Below, piece after piece: positions 23,429 to 35,761 of a stretch of 64,000 nt of DNA. A model generated the notes under the pieces. It saw nothing but the letters and a program-made list of their open reading frames with translations, was not told where the DNA came from and did not search any database. Position numbers and translations under genes: made by a program. Numbering within the stretch: the first letter of the stretch is position 1; every line of letters begins with the position of its first letter. Origin of the DNA: Gadus chalcogrammus (Eukaryota; Chordata; Actinopteri; Gadiformes; Gadidae); NCBI RefSeq assembly GCF_026213295.1, contig NC_079423.1, positions 21,142,039 to 21,206,038 on the forward strand, read 5' to 3'.

Positions 23429-25562
23429 GAGGCCTGTTTCAGGTAGCTGGTTTAATATACTCTGAGTTTAATCCTGCGCTCTGAGTTGGTTGACTCAGAG
23501 TTCAGGGTTGAAAAGCAACTCTGGGTTTTCGGTTTCAGAACAGGCGATCAGCGTTGGCTTAATCAACTCGGAGTGTGTTCACGCTGGGTTGGGGGCGTGC
23601 CTGTTGACTATAAAGAGCCATCATCAATGGATCTCTGATAACATGATCAAACATGGACCAAAAGCGGAGATCCACTTACTTTTCCCCACGGAATTGGAAA
23701 TTCTAATGAACGCGTATGCCGAGCAGTTACCCCTTTAAACAAAAAAAAAAAATACCGCCGCGGCAGCGAGAGCGCGAGAGATTGCTTGGCATGAAATAGC
23801 TGAACAAGTCAATGCCTGTGTAAAATAAATTAGTAAAATAAAATAAGAGGATAGTTTAATATCTTCCACTCATTCAATATGTAAATTGTATGTGTGTGTG
23901 TCAATTTACGCAACCCCAAGTTGCCCCAAGAGGACTTGGCAGCAAATGAAGATCAAGTACAAAAATATACGTAGTTCAAAAATGTAAACTAATGTTTAAT
24001 TGAAATCAAATCAATTGTGCTGTTTTGCCTGCTCTACCTAATTTAACAGCTATTTTCAACATGTGATGGGCCTATATTTAAGCAGTAAATGTAAGTAGTA
24101 CATTTCCCAGCCACCCCAACACTGCCAATAGTTAATAGGATTTAGATATATTAGAAGGCTACACCTAGGCAAAAAGCATTACATATATATATATACATGT
24201 CTTCAAAATTGCGCTTACTGAATTTTAGGGTAACATTTTTCCTCCATGTTAGCAAATCGAAAAAAAGCAGAGGCCCGGAAGACTGGAGGGGGTCCACCCC
24301 TGCAGCCTTCACAGAGGCTGAGGGGATGGCCCTCAGCGAACAGAGTATGCGTCCTGTGGCTGAGGGCATCCCTGGGGGGAGCTCCTCTGACCCCCCCCAC
24401 CCTCCAGGATAGAAATGCCTTTATAAGAGGTTGGTTAATCAAAATAATTAAATACGTACACGCAACACAGCACGTTACAAATTGGATGGGGCAATATTCT
24501 GGCTCAAGTAATAATTTAACTGTCTAATCATCTTCTTCCAGTTACTGATGGCGTCATCGCCCTAGGCTACTTGAACCAGATGCCCTCACCAACCTTCATG
24601 CAATTGTAACAATTCAAAAGATGCAAAAGGATGCTTTGGAGATCCAAATTTTGGAACATAAGTTAAAGGTGGGTGAGGTGGAAACTGGGATACTGTTCCC
24701 TGCTCTAAAAACATACCCAATATGAATGACTTTGTGCTTTCAGGAAATAAAGAAATGCTCATAAAAAGTAGATTGTCTTTATTAGAACACGGGCTGTGGT
24801 GGGACAAGTTATTTTGTTGAACAGTTTACTCAAAGGGTTTTACTTCAGTGAACATTGCATACGATTATGCTGAGCATGTGCGTGTAGGGAAGAACAGCAT
24901 CTGGTTAAAAGCAGTACCAGGGACTTTTCTGCCTTGCATTCTTAAAATGAGTTTCTTGACTTGCAGCAGTTATAGGTCCGTGGTTAGTCAGCTACTCTGA
25001 TCATGGGAAAGCCACAACGTTAAAGTGACTGTAGTAGCCTACAGAGCGGGTGGGATGCACGGGGCAGATCATTCTACTCATGCGTTAATTGCGTCAAAAA
25101 ACTTAAACTTAAACTTCAAGCATGCCCCCGGTGCGTTTGACAGTTAACATGGGGGCTGAGAAGGTGGTCTAAATAAATGATGGATTGCGCTTAAAAACGA
25201 TAGCGCTCGTGAAGAAAATTATCAGGAAAATAAAGTATATCCAACCGGGGTCTTAATAATCGTTCCTCACGGAGATTCCTTCTGAGGATCGAAGCCTCTA
25301 CGTACACAGGCTCTCGTAGAAAAGGACATGCCATTTCTAACACTTCCTTCTGTCGGAGAGCTGCCTTCAGCCTTATAGACAACAAACTCAGAGTAGGTCT
25401 AACCACCTCCCGAGCAGGTTAGACCCACGGCGTATGTTGCCGCAGCAACTAACTCTCGGTTGCGTTGAACCTGCTACCTGAAACGGAAAATCCAGAGTTT
25501 CCACTAACTCAGAGCGAACAAACTCGGGGTTGCCTCAAAACCAGCTACCTGAAACAGGCCTC
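23429..25562 (+). mobile_element. PIF/Harbinger-type element, internally degenerate
   Basis: The outer 25 bp (23429-23453) are an exact inverse complement of 25538-25562. They start GAGGCCTGTTTCAGG. Subterminal CTCTGAGTT and related motifs recur near both ends, as in fish Harbinger elements. The 2.1-kb interior contains a broken Myb/SANT-like gene but no recognisable DDE transposase, so it is non-autonomous. A 3-bp target duplication cannot be read unambiguously. The element lies within the 33-bp minisatellite, whose copies are found on both sides. Confidence 0.8.
23653..24765 (+). pseudogene. Myb/SANT-like protein pseudogene of the Harbinger element
   Basis: Harbinger transposons carry a second gene for a Myb/SANT-like DNA-binding protein that assists the transposase. 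The frame starts MDQKRRSTYFSP at 23653, shifts, and continues ELEILMNAYAEQ (about 23692-23730). It then gives TAAAARARER-like residues (about 23755-23785), PKRTWQQMKIKYKN (about 23925-23970), ANRKKAEARKTGGGPP (about 24249-24296) and GRPVAEGIPGGSSS-like sequence. It ends with a helical NLHAIVTIQKMQKDALEIQ segment (about 24590-24650). At least three frame changes, an A-run at 23741-23752 and inserted spacers show that it is dead. Confidence 0.7.
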
Positions 25563-25712
25563 TGTCCTCCAGCTGTGGGATGCAGTGTTGGGCGATGACA
25601 CCCAGCTGTAAAACGCAGTGGTAGGCCATGACATCTAGCTGTGTGAACTGTGACGCAGTGTTGATTCATGTGCTCAAGCTGTAAGATGTATTGTTCGGCA
25701 ATGCCTAGTGCC
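25563..25712. repeat. 33-bp minisatellite, right block
   Basis: Four to five degenerate units (CTGTCCTCCAGCTGTGGGATGCAGTGTTGG...) continue the array interrupted at 23340. Confidence 0.85.
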
Positions 25713-25881
25713 TAGACCTGGTCCAGCTTCATGTCCACGATGACCTCCCAGCCCAGCACTTAACTTAACCTAACTTCACCCATAACATGACTAACTTGCG
25801 ATTAAACAACTCCACCGCTGCAGGGGCAAAACTTGGCGTTAAACAAATTAATGGATATTACGCTGGCAAACAAACATGCTG

Positions 25882-25984
<103 letters not shown>

Positions 25985-26020
25985 ATAACACACTGTTATG
26001 TACACACACACACACACACG

Positions 26021-27012
26021 CACACATTCACAGAAACCTATGCAATTGCATTCAGGTGTGTGCTTGCATACATCATTTTTGATCAACAACACACTGAGAC
26101 ATTTAAAGTTAACAAGCCTGCTGTTGTGTCACCTTAATGAGGCTCGAAGAATCAGTGTTACCTCTCAGCAGCTGCTATTCAGCTGAGACCAGGGCCCACC
26201 ACCTAGGCTGGGGGCCATGCATCAGAGAGGATGAGCTCACATGTAGTTCTAAAGCAAAGGGGGCTCGGACTTCAACGGGAGGGCACAACCATGCGTGTTG
26301 TGAAACGGTTCTGTTTTTTCATAGGAGTACGTGTTAACAGTAGTGTCAAAATACACAGCGCTCGCGTCAAAAGGAAAAGGAGAGGCAGAGTGGGGCTGGC
26401 AGACTGAATTTGGCAGAAGGATTGGCGAAAGACGCTCCGTTCTAATATGGTGTATAAACTGACACACACTCATGCCTTAGAGACTTAACAACAATGGATT
26501 CTCCTTCCTCATTCATCGTACTCGCTCCAGTAGAGGTATCAGTCGGGGGGGGGGGGGGATTTCGACATCCTCCATGTCACATCCTTCCTCAGTCCATTTT
26601 CGATCTTACTCCGCCTTCTCCTGGACTACCAACCCTTTTTTTCCACCACTTAATTTTTTCCCCCCAATTTCCTATTATTTTCTCCCCATACTTACAGTCG
26701 CTGACATGACACGCAATTGGCATATGCAATAGAATTACAATATGCATGATTTATCATTACATTTCAATACCAAAATAATATTCTAATTCGTGAGATGAAA
26801 AGATTGTTGAACCAGACACTCACACATGAAGAAAACACTCATGATTATGCAATGTTTTTGGAGACATTAAACGTATTCAGTAGGAGAGCGGAAGGTAGAG
26901 TTGATGGAGGGGCATAAAAAGATTTGATCAAATTAGTCCCTGAAAGATGTATTCATCATGACCATGTTTTGGTTATGTCGAGCTTGTATGTAAACATATG
27001 TGTGATGAGTGT
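26021..27012. other. No gene seen
   Basis: No conserved domain or RNA gene. A 12-base G-run occurs at 26546-26557, and the region up to 26700 is C/T-rich. Confidence 0.5.
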
Positions 27013-27132
<120 letters not shown>

Positions 27133-27222
27133 CTCTCTCTCAGGGGGCAATTCAAATCTGGTGTTAATTTACACAAACCCCTGCTCTGCATTCATATAAT
27201 CACACAAATGCGAATGCACACG

Positions 27223-27226
<4 letters not shown>

Positions 27227-27273
<47 letters not shown>
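27227..27273. repeat. (CA)n microsatellite
   Basis: A pure CA tract of 47 bp. Confidence 0.95.
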
Positions 27274-27276
<3 letters not shown>

Positions 27277-27309
27277 GACAAACACACACATACACACACA
27301 AACATACAT

Positions 27310-28155
27310 ACGTTGCGATTAACACATCATAGTGTTGCTCCATTGGTCTCGATAGATGAGTTCTGATCTGGAGGTTACAGGTAAGTAATGAATGAGAAGG
27401 ATGAAGATAACCCATAAAAACTAAAGGGAGAGAGTTCATGGGATTCAGCATCAATGGGTGTGGGTGCTCAGCATGGAATGTTCAAATGAGTATTCTGCTC
27501 GGGTCCGAATGGCGCGGTGTCAGACACTGAACCCAGCGGGAGGATACATGTAACTAGGTCAGTGTGTCAGTACTGATGGTACGTCCCCTTTAGAACTCCA
27601 CTCTACAATTACAAACACATATTGGCCAGATTAATGTGTGGCACGCATTAACACAGACACGCACACACAGACATGCGACTACACAAACTTTAATTATTTC
27701 AAAACACACTCAATTTTAAAACATAAAATGTGATAATTTTTAATTGCAAAATAATGGAAATTAGTACACTAATGTAGCAGGCTGTTGTTTTTACCCTTCT
27801 CTAGCCTGGCCCTACAGTTTGTGTGCAATTTTGTGTGCGAGTGCGTCCATGCATTTGTGTATGCGTGTGTGCCTGGTGTGTTTCAACAAGGACACCCCAC
27901 TAGCAAAACACACATTCAGCCCCACACAACCCAGCCCCACAATTACAATTACACCCATAGGCGCCACAGCCAAAGCTAAAAACAATAGCAGTTACATACG
28001 TTTATAAATGTCCATCATTTCCAAAAGGCTGCTCTCAAAATGAGGTCACACTTACAACCACTAAACCCAGTCCGTAAAACACAGGCATTTGGTGATGAGG
28101 AAACATTCCCGATCTGCCTCACCCTAACCCCCTCCCTTGTCAAGAAAAAGGAACA

Positions 28156-28157
<2 letters not shown>
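27310..28157. other. No gene seen
   Basis: No recognisable gene. Scattered CA-rich words occur near 27650-27680. Confidence 0.45.
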
Positions 28158-28199
<42 letters not shown>

Positions 28200-28254
28200 C
28201 CTTGAGACCCGGATCTGTAGTTTTGATCAAAAACTACACATCCCCCCCCCCCCC
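28158..28254. repeat. (GA)n tract and nearby poly-C run
   Basis: GA dinucleotides cover 28158-28198. A run of 14 C residues follows at 28241-28254. Confidence 0.95.
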
Positions 28255-28484
28255 AGTTGGCAAAAGCAAGGTATCCGCAAAGAGCCAGGACTCTCACGGG
28301 AGACCCCGCCAATTGAATTCTGTCACTCACAGGGCTGATGGGAGCGCAGCAGACCAGAAGGAGAGTTCAGCGGCTGCGCCCATGGCTGTTTAGGTTGGGT
28401 TTGTCCACACTGCACACTTGCCTCATGTATGACCCATTATAATAATCCTCCACATCTAACCCAGACTAAACCAAACCATGTGGA

Positions 28485-29758
<1,274 letters not shown>

Positions 29759-29796
<38 letters not shown>
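29759..29796. repeat. (GT)n microsatellite
   Basis: A pure 38-bp GT tract. Confidence 0.95.
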
Positions 29797-29797
<1 letters not shown>

Positions 29798-30907
29798 TTA
29801 ATTTGGCTTCTCGCTAAACGAATGTTGCCAGTCCCTCGTTCTCTATTTCAAACGGCTCAGAGCAGAACCTGGCACATGCATAGCCGGGTGGGAAGAGGGA
29901 GCGGAGGGTGAGAGTTGTAAACACATGTTTCTGCTGTCAAGTCATTTGTGAGTCTTTTGTTTGGTCTAAAGTGATCAAAGCCCACGGGTGTGTTTATGAG
30001 TGCTGGAAGAAGTAGAGAGGCAAAAGGTGGGGTGTCGGGTTGGCCTGTGTTTGAGCTTTGTGTCGGTATGTTTGTATATGCGTAGGCAAATGAATTATAT
30101 GTGGGCTGTTTGTTGGCTGTATGCTGTGTGTGTGTTCTATCACCTTAAGAAATGACCAGCAGATTCTGGTATTTGGTTAGCCGCATTGGCAGACCCTTTC
30201 CTAATCAGTTTAGAAACTGATTCACTCTGGCTCACTGTACAGTTATCCTGCCTGCCTCAATTAGCAGCAATGCCTCATTTGATATTTCTGCAGTATACTA
30301 TTCCTTTCCCAAGAACAAAATATGACGGTATACTATCCCTGTCCATAGTAGTAGAGTCGCATGCTACCATTTTCAGTACAATACACTATGAATGGGACAG
30401 TAGGAACATTTCCTGCCACAATCATCCTGGCCAAATGGTAATTTTCAATCCATGCTCTTTCATGCTTTATGTCTATGATTGTTGGGCAATTCGTTATTGA
30501 GACAATAAAACAATATTGAAATACTTCCAGTTTGTTAGTTCGTTTTAAGATTGCCTTCCTTTGACCAGCAAGTTTTTCAGTGATGATTGAGTTCTCCCTT
30601 TCTGTTGTCAACTTATCTTTTTGCAAGTAGCAGCTTCAACTTTTTCCTGAGATAGTTTTTCTTGTATGGTAATTCCCCACACTCGCTACACCGTACCACT
30701 TTGACTTGCGATTCGGAAAGGCAGACAGAGTTGTTGTCATATATTTCTTCCGTAAGGTTTCATTTCCCCAGAATTTCAAAGATTTTTCAGGTAGATGCTT
30801 TTTTAATAAGGAGGCCCTTAATTCACTTGAGCAATTTGTGCTTGGAGGTTTCTGGCTGTTGTATGCTTATCAATATACATTTTGACCATGTGAATGAGGC
30901 TGCAGGT
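29797..30907. other. No gene seen
   Basis: No conserved domain, RNA gene or repeat architecture recognised. Confidence 0.45.
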
Positions 30908-31060
30908 TTATCAGTGGCTCAATTGGATAATGCCTTGTACAGGTGATCCTTAGGTTGAGAGTTTGAATCCCGATTATAGCATTATGAACAATCTGAACAT
31001 GACATTCGGCCATTGCTTTGCAGCTCACCTGAATGCCGAGGCACAGTATTGCATTAAGTG
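30908..31060 (+). mobile_element. Degenerate tRNA-derived SINE head
   Basis: AGTGGCTCAATTGGATAA (about 30914-30931) resembles a tRNA A-box. GAGAGTTTGAATCCCGA (about 30957-30973) is B-box-like and ends a roughly 65-bp tRNA-like segment. The following sequence is not recognisable, so the right limit is approximate. Confidence 0.4.
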
Positions 31061-31453
31061 GAACATCTTCATCAACATCTTTCCTTCATAATTATTTGTC
31101 ATATTTATATATCTTCCATTAGTGTGTTCTTGACTTTTAATTTTGCTCGGACCCCGTTTATCACCGCTTGCGGTTATATTTTAAATTATTTTTGCCTTCT
31201 TCTCTTTTTCTCTCAGCTCCTTGCACACCTTCTCTCCCTTTCACTGGCCCTTCCTCCTGCCTACATTATAAATCATCCCCGCTTTTCCTCTCTTCCCATG
31301 ACTCCGACCATATGGTAATATCATACTGTTTCATTCAGTAAATAAAAAAATAAGTGTGTGTGTTTGTGTTCTTGCTAATGTAATTGTGTGTGAGTGTGCA
31401 TTGTCTCTATGCACGTGTGTTAGTGTATGTATTTGTGTGTGGGAGGGTTTGGG

Positions 31454-31513
31454 TGTTTGTTTGTTTGTTTGTTTGTTTGTTTGTTTGTTTGTTTGTTTGT
31501 TTGTTTGTTTGTT

Positions 31514-31603
<90 letters not shown>
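31454..31603. repeat. (GTTT)n-(GT)n compound microsatellite
   Basis: GTTT units span about 31454-31516 and pure GT spans 31521-31603. The Gmr1-like retrotransposon begins immediately after. Confidence 0.95.
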
Positions 31604-31604
<1 letters not shown>

Positions 31605-31866
31605 TGGTAACCGGCTCCGTGAATGAGCCGGGTTCCAAGGATCAGACACGAGGCAGCAATGGGTTAAGCCGTATTCTGCGTTTATTCAGAAGTCTCTCAG
31701 GATGCGGTGGCGCTCTAGGGTCTCCGTGAGCCTCTAGGTCTCACGTTCGTTGCGTAATCCCGGACTGTCCCTGCTCCCGCTACGTAGCCCCTCTTATGCC
31801 GGTTCCGGGTCTTCCTCCTCCCAGCCGCCAGGTGTCCCCCATCCCGCTGATTGGGGGGAAGGTCCA
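31605..31866 (-). repeat. 3' LTR of Gmr1-like element
   Basis: 262 bp with TG..CA ends, 259 positions identical to the other LTR. It abuts the (GT)n array directly. Confidence 0.92.
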
Positions 31867-31867
31867 G

Positions 31868-32640
31868 GTGCTCCCTGTCGCCGGCTATTGGGTGGCGGCG
31901 GTATACCCCGTCCTCCACTGTCCCTCGGACCCGTCCGGGCCGAGGTTTCAGGGGCGGGATGCCACACTCCTCCACCGCTTGCTCAAGCCCCTGGTCTCCG
32001 GGGAACCCTCCCAGGCAGGCATCCCGGCGTGACAGGGCGTCGGCGTTGGCGTGCTCCCTGCCCGGTCGGTGGTCCACCCGGAACCTGAAATTCTGGAGAG
32101 CCAGGAACCACCGCGTCACCCTGGGACAAGACCACCCCGAGTCCCACCTCCGAGGCGTCCGTGTGCACTGTCATGGGGAGATTAAAATCAGGTGTTATTA
32201 AAACTGGCTCGGAACACACCTCCCGAAGCGTCCTGAAAGCCCAGTCCGCCACCTCCGACCAGGTGACTCGGTCTGGCAGGGCCTTACGGGTCAGGTCGTT
32301 CATCGGGCTGGCCAGCGTGGCGAACCCGGGTATGAAGCGCTGGTAGTAGCCTACCAGCCCCAAGAACGCCTTCACTCGCTTCTTGGTGCCGGGTTGAGGC
32401 CAATCCCGTATGGTGGCTACCTTACCTTCCTGCGGCCGCACGGTTCCCCTCCCTACCTGGTGCGCCGTGTACTACGAAAGGGAGGACGGTGTGCTGATAT
32501 AGTCCCCCAGGGGTGGAGAACGCTGTCTTTTCTCGGGCCGCTCGGGTCAACGGCACCTGCCAGTACCCCTTGGTCAGGTCCAGGGTCGAAAGGTACCGCC
32601 CCGGCCCCAGGCGCTCGATTAGTTTGTCAACGCGGGGCAT
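31868..32640 (-). pseudogene. pol part 3: reverse transcriptase palm remnant and RNase H
   Basis: The first catalytic Asp block of RT (STLDLTKGYWQVPL) is present at about 32600-32560 and the sequence continues to QHTVLPF (about 32480). The coding then jumps near 32440 to RPQEGKVATIRDWPQPGTKK, the thumb/connection region. The segment that should hold the YxDD catalytic motif is missing. RNase H begins with MTVHTDASEVGLGVVLSQ (about 32180-32130), and a second deletion leads straight to TRWFLALQNFRFRVDHRPG and NADALSRR, the usual C-terminal signature. This copy cannot make active RT. Confidence 0.88.
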
Positions 32641-32643
32641 GGG

Positions 32644-33657
32644 TTAGGCGTCGAACTCCGACGCCTCGTTCAGCCTCCTGAAATCTTTACAAAAACGATA
32701 GGTCCCGTCTGGTTTGGGCACGAGGACCACCGGGCTGCACCAGGCGCTGCGTGACTCTTCGATCACCCCGAGCTGCAGCATTCGGCACACCTCGGTCCGT
32801 ATGGCCTCCCTCCGGGCCTTCGGGATCCTGTAGGGTGTGACCCTTACCCTTAAACCCGGCGCCGTCCGGATGTCGTGGTGGGTGACCGTGGTCCTCCCTG
32901 GCAGGTCGGAGAACATGTCGCGATGCTGCATGATGACCTCATCGAGGTCGTGCCTCTGGGCCGGGCTGAGGTCCTCCCCCACCGGGACCTCCGGAATCTC
33001 CCGCCGGGCCGCCAGTGCCAGGGGAGCGGGGTCGGTGGGTTTCTGCTCCCCCCCCCTCCACTGCTTCAGGATGTTGATATGGTAGAGTTGAGTCGGCTTC
33101 CGCCTCCCTGGCTGGCGGACTCGGTAGTTCACCTCCCCCACGCGTTCCACCACCTCGTAGGGTCCCTGCCACTTGTCCAGGAACCGGCACTCCGCCGTGG
33201 GGACCAGGACCAGGTCTCCTGGCTGAAAGGTCCGCAGCTGGGCTCCCCGGTTATAGACCCTCGCCTGGGCCTGCTGCACTCGTTGGAGGTGGCCCCGAAC
33301 GATGGGCCACACCCGGGCCATGCGGTCACGCACCTGCTCCACGTGATCCACGGTGGTGCGGTGGGGGGACGGCTGGCTCTCACAGGCCTCCTTCGCGATG
33401 TCCAGGATCCCGCAGGGTCTCCGACCGTACAGCAGCTCGAAGGGGGAGAATCCGGTGGACGCCTGGGGAACCTCCCGTACTGCGAACAGCACGTGGGGTA
33501 GTAGCTGGTCCCAGTTCTTCCCGTCTGCTTGCATGGCCTTTTTGAGCATCTGCTTCAGCGTCTTGTTGAAGCGCTCGACCAGGCCGTCCGTCTGGGGGTG
33601 GTAGACCGAGGTCCGGAGCTGCTTCACCTGTAGGAGCCTGAGGACCTCTTTCATCAA
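32644..33657 (-). pseudogene. pol part 2: integrase C-terminus fused to reverse transcriptase N-terminus
   Basis: A 337-codon frame begins MMKEVLRLLQVKQLRTSVYHP and carries the integrase catalytic Glu in QTDGLVERFNK. It then runs through a GPY/F-like domain (KWQGPYEVVERVGEVNYRV) and passes without a stop into RT sequence: REAIRTEVCRMLQLGVIEES, SAWCSPVVLVPKPDGTYRFC and KDFRRLNEAS. This single frame physically shows the IN-RT order. It ends at a TAA (about 32643), just before the conserved MPRVDKLIERLG block of RT, which is in frame downstream. In an intact element this position would be read through. Confidence 0.9.
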
Positions 33658-34702
33658 CCCGTGACTTGAAGCACGACCCTTGATCCGTGAGCACCCCCTT
33701 CGCTATCCCTACCCGGCTGAAGAGAAGCATGAGCTCACGGGCGACTGCCTTGGCGGTGGTGGCACGCAGGGGGAGAGCCTCGGGGTACCGGGTGGCGTAA
33801 TCTACTAGCACCAGGATATAGCGTGTCCCCGGCTGGTCTTGGGAAGGGGCCCCACGATGTCCAGGGCTATACGGTGTGTCTATGATTGGCATAGGAATGA
33901 GGGGGTTTCGGGCTGTGGACCGGGGGGCTACCCGCTGGCACTCGGGGCACCCCTGGCAGTGGCGCTCGACATCCCTCTTAACGCCCGGCCAATAGAACCT
34001 CGCAAGGATCCGCTCCCCGGTTTTGTCCATGCCCAGGTGGGCCCCCAGGAGGTGGGTGTGGGCCATAAAGAGCACCTTGCTAACGTAGGGGCGGGGCACC
34101 ACTAGCTGCTCTCTCACTCCCCCCTCCCCTGTGGCTTCTCGGTACAACAGACCCCCCCTGGTGCTGAAGTGTGGGTGTGGTGTGTGACTCACCAGGTCTC
34201 GGGTCTGCCCGTCGTGGACCAGGACATGGCTCCAGGCGTGTTTGAGGGCCTCGTCCTGGAGCTGGGCGGTGGCGAACCGGTCGGGTTGGGACGAGCCTTC
34301 TGGTCCGTTCCTCACTGACTCCTCGTCCTCCGCCGTCAGCTCTCCCGGGGACGATGGCCGCCGGGTGGCCCCGTAGGCCTGCCGAGCCTCCCGCGCCCCT
34401 CTGCGGGGAGGGCCTCTCCGGTTCCGGGTCTCCCGCGTTGGGTCCCACAGCCGGTGAAAAATCGGGCAGTCCCTCCCAATCAACAGCGGCACCGTAACCA
34501 CACTGCCGGTGTCCAGGAGGGCCTGCGTGTCCCTGCTCATTACCCGTGCCGGGATGGTCGGACTTCCGGACGTCCCCTGCGTCCAGCAGGTCGCCAGCAT
34601 GCAGGCTCGGCCCGCCCCCGGGTCCGCGTAAGCCGACGGCATCGACACGTCCCGGCCCCCCCGGGCAGTAGCGAGCGATGTGGCCGAGCTGGCCGCACTC
34701 AA
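33655..34702 (-). pseudogene. pol part 1: protease and integrase N-terminal/core (Gmr1-like)
   Basis: The minus-strand frame 34702-33380 contains the aspartic protease active site LLDTGSVV at about 34520. A linker follows, then the integrase zinc finger (HTHLLGAHLGMDKT ... HCQGCPECQ) and core motifs LVDYATRYPEAL (first Asp) and LTDQGSCF (second Asp). Integrase joins element cDNA to chromosomal DNA. The conserved frame shifts near 33660, after which the remaining integrase continues in the neighbouring frame. Integrase directly follows protease, with no RT between them. Confidence 0.9.
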
Positions 34703-35454
34703 AGCAGCGCCGCGCCTCCCGGTTCTCCGGTAATCCGCTCGGTGGGTTGAGGGCGGGAGCCGGGGTCCCGGTTGCGTGTCCCCATGGGTCGTGGTGGGTC
34801 TCGGCGCGTCGTGGGGTGGGGGCGGGTCTGGCGCTCAGGAGCTGGGCTACCTGCCAATTCTCGAGCTGCCGGACCAGGTCGTCCACGGTGTCGGGATGGT
34901 GGTGGGCCAGCACGCGTCGGGCGTCCGGCGGGAGTCGCCGCAGGGTGCTATCTATAATCACCCGGTCGATTGGGCTGGGTCCCTCTCCCGACGCCAGCCA
35001 CCACTTCACCAGCCGGCTTTGTTGGGCAACCTACGTCCGCACGGCTTCCCGCACATCAAACCGCCAATTGTGGACGCGTTGCGCGCGCGCTGTGAGGTTG
35101 TGACCATAATAGGCCAATATCGCCTGTATCGCCTGCGTCCGCCGGCAGGTCCTGGCTCGCCTGCTGGGCGGGCCCGGTGAGGAACGGCGCCACAATATGC
35201 GCCCACTGCTCCTCCGGCCAGCCTTCCCTCTGGGCGGTCCGCTCGAAGACCTCGAGGTATGCCTCCACATCGTCTTCGGGTCCCAGCATGGTGAGGCGGC
35301 TGGTCGGGGCGGCGGTCGGGGCGGCGGTCGGCATGGCGCGGACGGCGTGCTGGGTAAGCCGCAGCACGGCCTCGCGGAGCAGGGCGATGCTCTCGGTGGT
35401 CTCTTGCTGTTGTTGCTGGGCGGCCGACGCCGCGGCTCCGTCCGGGTTCTGCAT
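34655..35454 (-). pseudogene. gag of Gmr1-like element (disabled)
   Basis: Translation starts at [18 protein letters not shown] (ATG at 35454, strong Kozak context GCCGCCATGC), 46 bp inside the 5' LTR boundary. The coding strand continues with [20 protein letters not shown] and [10 protein letters not shown]. This matches the capsid/SCAN-like region that binds retrotransposon RNA. A frame change occurs near 35120, giving [18 protein letters not shown] sequence, and a TAG stop interrupts at about 35031. The frame then continues VAQQSRLVKWWLASGEGP to the CCHC zinc knuckle CFECGQLGHIARYC at about 34715-34675. A functional Gag would need both lesions repaired, so this copy is defective. Confidence 0.85.
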
Positions 35455-35499
35455 GGCGGCGTAGTGGGTTCGCTCAGGCTGCCTGCATTCACCACCATG

Positions 35500-35761
35500 T
35501 GGTAACCGGCTCCGTGAATGAGCCGGGTTCCAAGGATCAGACACGAGGCAGCAATGGGTTAAGCCGTATTCTGCGTTTATTCAGAAGTCTCTCAGGATGC
35601 GGTGGCGCTCTAGGGTCTCCGTGAGCCTCTAGGTCTCGCGTTTGTTGCGTAATCCCGGACTGTCCCTGCTCCCGCTCCGTAGCCCCTCTTATGCCGGTTC
35701 CGGGTCTTCCTCCTCCCAGCCGCCAGGTGTCCCCCATCCCGCTGATTGGGGGGAAGGTCCA
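35500..35761 (-). repeat. 5' LTR of Gmr1-like element
   Basis: 262 bp, aligned base for base with 31605-31866 except at three sites (in the CGCGTTTG and GCTCCGTAG regions). On the element's strand it begins TGGACCTTCCCCCC and ends GGTTACCA. It should contain the promoter, though no clear TATA box is visible. Confidence 0.92.

Larger units (their letters stand above)
31605..35761 (-). mobile_element. Gmr1-like Ty3/gypsy LTR retrotransposon, internally deleted
   Basis: Two 262-bp LTRs (31605-31866 and 35500-35761) in direct orientation, with TG..CA ends, bound a 3.6-kb interior read on the minus strand. The order from the 5' side is gag with zinc knuckle, protease (LLDTGS), integrase (HHCC plus D, D, E), reverse transcriptase and RNase H. 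Integrase before reverse transcriptase is the hallmark of the Gmr1 group, known from deuterostomes and first described in cod. The LTRs differ at only three positions, indicating recent insertion. The coding regions are nevertheless broken by a gag stop, frame shifts, a stop in RT and deletions removing the YxDD region and the middle of RNase H. The flanks are TG-rich on both sides, so it inserted into a TG repeat. Confidence 0.92.

Noticed and set aside
33839..35505. Plus-strand frames of up to 208 codons opposite the retrotransposon
   Set aside because: They are antisense shadows of the GC-rich gag-pol coding strand.
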